Shown in pieces: positions 34,915 through 37,073 of a stretch of DNA of 37,073 nt. Made by a program: the position numbers and the translations under genes. This DNA is from Chromatiaceae bacterium. Its GTDB lineage: Bacteria > Pseudomonadota > Gammaproteobacteria > Chromatiales > Chromatiaceae. The notes beneath the pieces are model-generated. The model saw only the letters and a program-made list of their open reading frames with translations, made no database searches and was not told where the DNA came from. Where the stretch lies: positions 1 through 37,073 of the forward strand of contig JACDZG010000072.1 of the NCBI GenBank assembly GCA_013426805.1, in the 5' to 3' direction. Position 1 is the first letter of the stretch. The number at the start of each line of letters is the position of its first letter.

Positions 34915-34974
34915 CGGTCCGCACAGCGGACCCTACAGGTCACGGTGTTACCGTAGAGTCCGCTGTGCGGACCG
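34915..34974. repeat. BIME-like pair of inverted REP palindromes
   Basis: GGTCCGC-ACA-GCGGACC (34916-34932) and AGTCCGC-TGT-GCGGACC (34957-34973) face each other, each with CCTAC or GTAG on the inner side, around GGTCACGGTGTTACC. The whole unit is a 60-bp palindrome. The same stem type is at 13076-13092 and 23834-23850. Confidence 0.8.
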
Positions 34975-34980
34975 TCCGCG

Positions 34981-35005
34981 GCCGGCCGGAACGATGATCA
35001 AGACC
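34981..35005 (+). repeat. Dispersed TGATCA-centred motif, copy D
   Basis: GCCGGCCGGAACGATGATCA plus AGACC, directly after the BIME pair. The nearby 34872-34884 carries a partial inverted copy, so the DUF29 scar, the BIME and two motif copies are nested within 135 bp. Confidence 0.55.
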
Positions 35006-35159
35006 CTACGGGGCAAGCTGAAAGAGTCACGTTGGCAATACCGCCGCAGCAGACCAGGCATCCCCGCACCCGGCGTTGAAATCAAGAGTAGGAAACTTTA
35101 ACAGTTCCAGACGCAGCCCCAGAACAGGACCGTTGCCCAGTTCGGGGGCTATGGCCTAC
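35006..35159. other. Non-coding gap before the TumE-TumA pair
   Basis: Holds about 150 bp without a supportable gene. A short open frame (KESRWQYRRSRPGIPAPGVE and a few more residues, ending near 35101) may be another coding scrap, but I do not recognise it. The promoter of the toxin-antitoxin pair should lie here. Confidence 0.4.
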
Positions 35160-35173
35160 CATGCAATAGCATG
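35160..35173 (+). promoter_or_regulatory. Small palindrome over the tumE start codon
   Basis: CATGC-AATA-GCATG is a perfect 5-bp inverted repeat whose right arm contains the start codon of the TumE-like gene. No good Shine-Dalgarno site precedes it. It could be a repressor site or a weak hairpin limiting toxin translation. Confidence 0.35.
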
Positions 35174-35464
35174 AAGGCATCGCTCATCATCGACTCGAAA
35201 GAGGCATGGCCGGACGGCACGGTGGTGCAGTTGGTGGTGTGGCGCCTGCCGACGGCCACGGCGGAGCGCCCGCACGGGCTCAAGTACCGGCTCTACTGCG
35301 GTCGGAATGGGCGTTGCCTGGTGCGCTACGACAACGAGGCGGGTAAGGGCGACCATCGCCATGAGTGCGGTCGGGAGACGCCTTACCCGTTCCGGTCGCT
35401 GGCTGGACTCGTGGAGGATTTTCGCGCCGATATCCGGCGCCTGGCAGGAGACGGCTATGTCTAG
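35171..35464 (+). CDS. TumE-family toxin (DUF6516)
   Basis: 97 residues. The sequence DSKEAWPDGTVVQLVVWRLP, RPHGLKYRLYCGRNGR and VRYDNEAGKGDHRH is the signature of the TumE toxin family (formerly DUF6516), with conserved YDNE-GKGDHRH. Known pairs consist of this toxin followed by a helix-turn-helix antitoxin, as here. The mechanism is not settled in the family. The stop overlaps the next gene by eight bases. Length is normal and no lesion is visible, so it is probably intact. Confidence 0.85.
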   Translation: MKASLIIDSKEAWPDGTVVQLVVWRLPTATAERPHGLKYRLYCGRNGRCLVRYDNEAGKGDHRHECGRETPYPFRSLAGLVEDFRADIRRLAGDGYV

Positions 35465-35828
35465 AGCAATCGTGGAGATCCCCCGGCGGGGAGACTACTT
35501 GGAGCAGGCGCTGGCGGTCGCCCGGCGGGTTGATGCGGGGGAGACCGTGCCGGAAGCGGACTACCATCTGGGGTTTGCTAATGCGGCCCAGATCTTCCGC
35601 GAACTGACCCCGGCGCGCCTCGCGCTCCTGGATGCGCTCAAAGGGCTGGGGCCGGTGTCGATCGCGGCCTTAGCCAAGCACCTGGGGCGAAACTACAGCA
35701 ACGTGCATACCGACACCACCAAGTTGCTGGATTTGGAGCTTGTGGAGAAGAACGCCGAAGGGTTGGTCTGGGTCCCTTGGGAGGAGATTCAGATTCGCGT
35801 CTCGGTCGGCGGGGCAAAGGCGGCGTGA
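35457..35828 (+). CDS. TumA-family HTH antitoxin
   Basis: 123 residues. The N-terminal helical part (EIPRRGDYLEQALAVARRVD) is followed by a winged helix-turn-helix: LLDALKGLGPVSIAALAKHL, GRNYSNVHTDTTKLLDLELV, then EKNAEGLVWVPWEEIQIRV as the wing. This is a MarR/ArsR-like DNA-binding fold, as in the HVO_A0114-type proteins that accompany TumE. It should neutralise TumE and repress the pair. The ATG at 35457 lies inside the tumE end, so translation is coupled. Intact by length and motifs. Confidence 0.85.
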   Translation: MSRAIVEIPRRGDYLEQALAVARRVDAGETVPEADYHLGFANAAQIFRELTPARLALLDALKGLGPVSIAALAKHLGRNYSNVHTDTTKLLDLELVEKNAEGLVWVPWEEIQIRVSVGGAKAA

Positions 35829-35955
35829 GCAGATTCCTTGCGCGGCACGGAGAAGCCGCGCGAATCCCAACTGCCACGAGCACGTTCGATCCGAAAAACA
35901 GATGTTATCGCGCGTCTCGTTGGGCGAATGAGGGCGGAATGATCCGAACCTCCTG

Positions 35956-36012
35956 GGCAACTCCAGGTATGCCGACCACTTCCTGCTCAAGGGCGCCCTG
36001 CTGTTCGACGCG
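35956..36012 (+). pseudogene. Scrap of an AbiEii-type nucleotidyltransferase toxin gene
   Basis: About 19 codons (NSRYADHFLLKGALLFDAG) match the first conserved block of AbiEii/AbiGii nucleotidyltransferases (F-LKGALL). Nothing else of the gene is present on either side. Confidence 0.5.
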
Positions 36013-36046
36013 GGTCGGCACTGCCATCAACCGGCTACTGACCTAT

Positions 36047-36052
36047 AATCCG
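36047..36052 (+). promoter_or_regulatory. Probable -10 element TATAAT
   Basis: A perfect TATAAT stands 29 bp before the ATG of the RHH remnant. No good -35 hexamer is seen at the right distance. It is most likely the preserved promoter of the truncated antitoxin. Confidence 0.45.
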
Positions 36053-36080
36053 GTGCATTACGTCCGCGAGGAGAGCCCCG

Positions 36081-36191
36081 ATGGGGATGCCCAACGTCCG
36101 CGTCCCGGACGACCTGATGAAACGGTTGGATTCTCGGTACTGGTTCAGCTTGGCCGACAAACAAATTATTGATTATAAAGCAAATAAATGA
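36081..36191 (+). pseudogene. RHH antitoxin start, truncated by an insertion sequence
   Basis: MGMPNVRVPDDLMKRLDS is the beta-strand and first-helix start of a CopG-like RHH protein, with a strong GAGGAG site before it. From about 36131 the sequence changes to AT-rich DNA reading RYWFSLADKQIIDYKANK, which is the end of an IS1-like element on the opposite strand. The remaining 36-residue ORF lacks the second helix and cannot bind DNA as a normal RHH. Confidence 0.7.
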
Positions 36192-36636
36192 GCGTCTGGC
36201 GATTTCCGAATCATCAAGACCTCCCCCCATGAAAGCCCTTTTTCCAAGATCCCTAACATCACTGCGGGGACCTGTTTGGTAGTGAAGTGCTTACGAATGA
36301 AATTGTGGAAATCCAACTGATGTCTAATGTTCTTTGCAAACCTGTTTTCATCTTGGAATAGGTATTTGTTTTACGTCGGTAAGCAGAGTTGCGGCGCCGA
36401 GTTGACGCATTGAACGCTTCCACATGGTCGGCATGAACATCGGCATCGGCAACGTCTTGGCGCGTTTCTGGATGCTCAGGATGAGGGGTTTCATATTTCG
36501 GACGCTTACGCCCTCGTTGCGACAGGGAAGGGTCTCGTCTGCGGTTTGCGCTGTCGAGGGTTATCTGCAAGCCCTCTATCAGGGGCGCGAATCGCCGCTG
36601 GACCTGTTCGATGCCTTGATCGTAGTGGGTCCGCAA
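36173..36636 (-). pseudogene. IS1-like transposase C-terminal remnant, frameshifted
   Basis: Minus-strand frame 36259-36636 includes RGRKRPKYETPHPEHPET, HADHVEAFNASTRRRNSAYR and RKTNTYSKMKTGLQRTLD, hallmarks of an IS1-related DDE transposase group (HPET, HANH-EAFN-RRR, RRTNTYAK). The reading then shifts: the true end (DFHNFIRKHFTTKQVPAVML, then GILEKGLSWGEVL) is in another frame and stops at 36173. A one-base change near 36310 therefore kills it. The N-terminal half is missing within the window, and sequence beyond about 36560 no longer looks like transposase. The element's left end lies near 36131, inside the RHH gene. Confidence 0.75.
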
Positions 36637-36720
36637 AAAGACTCAGACGAGACCGCGACCCGTTCGAGTGATGAGGTCACGGGCGATCCGAACGGTGAAA
36701 CGGGCGATAGCGAAACCGAG

Positions 36721-37038
36721 ATGGATCCCGCGGTTTCGGTGACACATCCGGTGCTTTCCCGCGAGTCCGCGGACGCGCTGCTCGACGGACGGGAGGACGA
36801 TCTGGCGGCCATCGCCGACGCCTTGGATCGAGCATGGGAGATTACCGAGCGGGAGGGGACGAATCGGGTCGAGTTGGAGACCACGCTCCCGAGTTGCGGG
36901 AAGCGAATCGAAGAGGTATTGGAGATCAATCCCGTCGTTATGGGCTGGGTTCGGGACTTCTGCACTGAAGATCGCTGGGGCGGCTTGATAGAAACCCAGG
37001 ACACCGATGTCGAGCATGCCTTAATTCTACTTCGTTAA
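36721..37038 (+). CDS. Unrecognised ORF, possible gene fragment
   Basis: 105 residues from the ATG at 36721; the frame is open upstream to 36424 but there it runs antisense to the transposase. The protein (DDLAAIADALDRAWEITERE, then SCGKRIEEVLEINPVVMGWV) is acidic and helical with plausible GC-rich codon use. I recognise no family, and there is no clear ribosome site. It may be the C-terminal part of a gene cut by the IS. The final 35 bases of the window are AT-rich and empty. Confidence 0.35.
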   Translation: MDPAVSVTHPVLSRESADALLDGREDDLAAIADALDRAWEITEREGTNRVELETTLPSCGKRIEEVLEINPVVMGWVRDFCTEDRWGGLIETQDTDVEHALILLR

Positions 37039-37073
37039 ATTTAAAGTCATGAAAGATATACATAATTTGAGTA

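Noticed and set aside
35777-36172. Plus-strand 131-codon frame after the TumA-like gene
   Set aside because: It crosses the AbiEii scrap and the RHH promoter in another frame, with no ribosome site or similarity.

Overview
The window is a GC-rich gammaproteobacterial chromosome segment. It most resembles the Chromatiaceae (purple sulfur bacteria). That is an inference from the cmk-rpsA-ihfB order, an ArsS-type radical SAM pair, a TRAP transporter, a PEP-CTERM protein, a DUF3611 protein, many toxin-antitoxin genes and abundant REP-like palindromes; no rRNA or other phylogenetic marker was tested. No tRNA, rRNA or CRISPR array was seen.

Layout. (1) 1-5.1 kb: a large minus-strand CHAT protease-STAND ATPase-TPR protein, broken by an apparent single-base frameshift before its last repeat, then a frameshifted PIN toxin and a truncated antitoxin. 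(2) 5.2-7.6 kb: a deleted IS5-type transposase abutting an AT-rich, probably foreign gene for a secreted two-domain protein (amidotransferase-like fold plus M23 peptidase), then gene-poor DNA with a long inverted repeat. (3) 7.6-10.7 kb: an unknown minus-strand protein divergent from arsS and a TIGR04282-type transferase, then rsmE. (4) 10.9-14.2 kb: a dctP-dctQ-dctM TRAP uptake operon on the minus strand. (5) 14.3-18.6 kb: core genes aroA-cmk-rpsA-ihfB, read right to left. (6) 18.7-23.7 kb: a PEP-CTERM surface protein, a DUF3611 membrane protein, a membrane-anchored alpha/beta hydrolase, and argG.

(7) 24.0-29.5 kb is an accessory region: two AT-rich ORFs related to a PD-(D/E)XK nuclease gene, a PIN-domain gene with a truncated partner, and two direct copies of an AAA-ATPase/PD-(D/E)XK gene, the first dead and the second intact. 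The copies flank an RHH-RelE/ParE cassette with its own palindromic operator. A 35-nt piece of that antitoxin gene recurs after the second copy, which suggests the nuclease-TA unit was once tandemly repeated. (8) 29.5-33.9 kb: a two-gene RND efflux operon with an AT-rich palindrome upstream. (9) 34.0-37.1 kb: a bacteriohemerythrin, a DUF29 remnant, a REP pair, a TumE-TumA-type toxin-antitoxin pair, scraps of an AbiEii toxin gene and an RHH antitoxin, an IS1-like transposase remnant, and an unrecognised ORF.

Core metabolism and translation genes look intact. The decayed genes are almost all toxin, antitoxin, nuclease or transposase genes, several lying next to short dispersed repeats. The best candidates for new biology are the CHAT-STAND-TPR protein with its tandem C-terminal domain, the secreted amidotransferase-like/M23 protein, the duplicated AAA-nuclease/TA unit, and a short dispersed motif centred on TGATCA found at or near several gene breakpoints.
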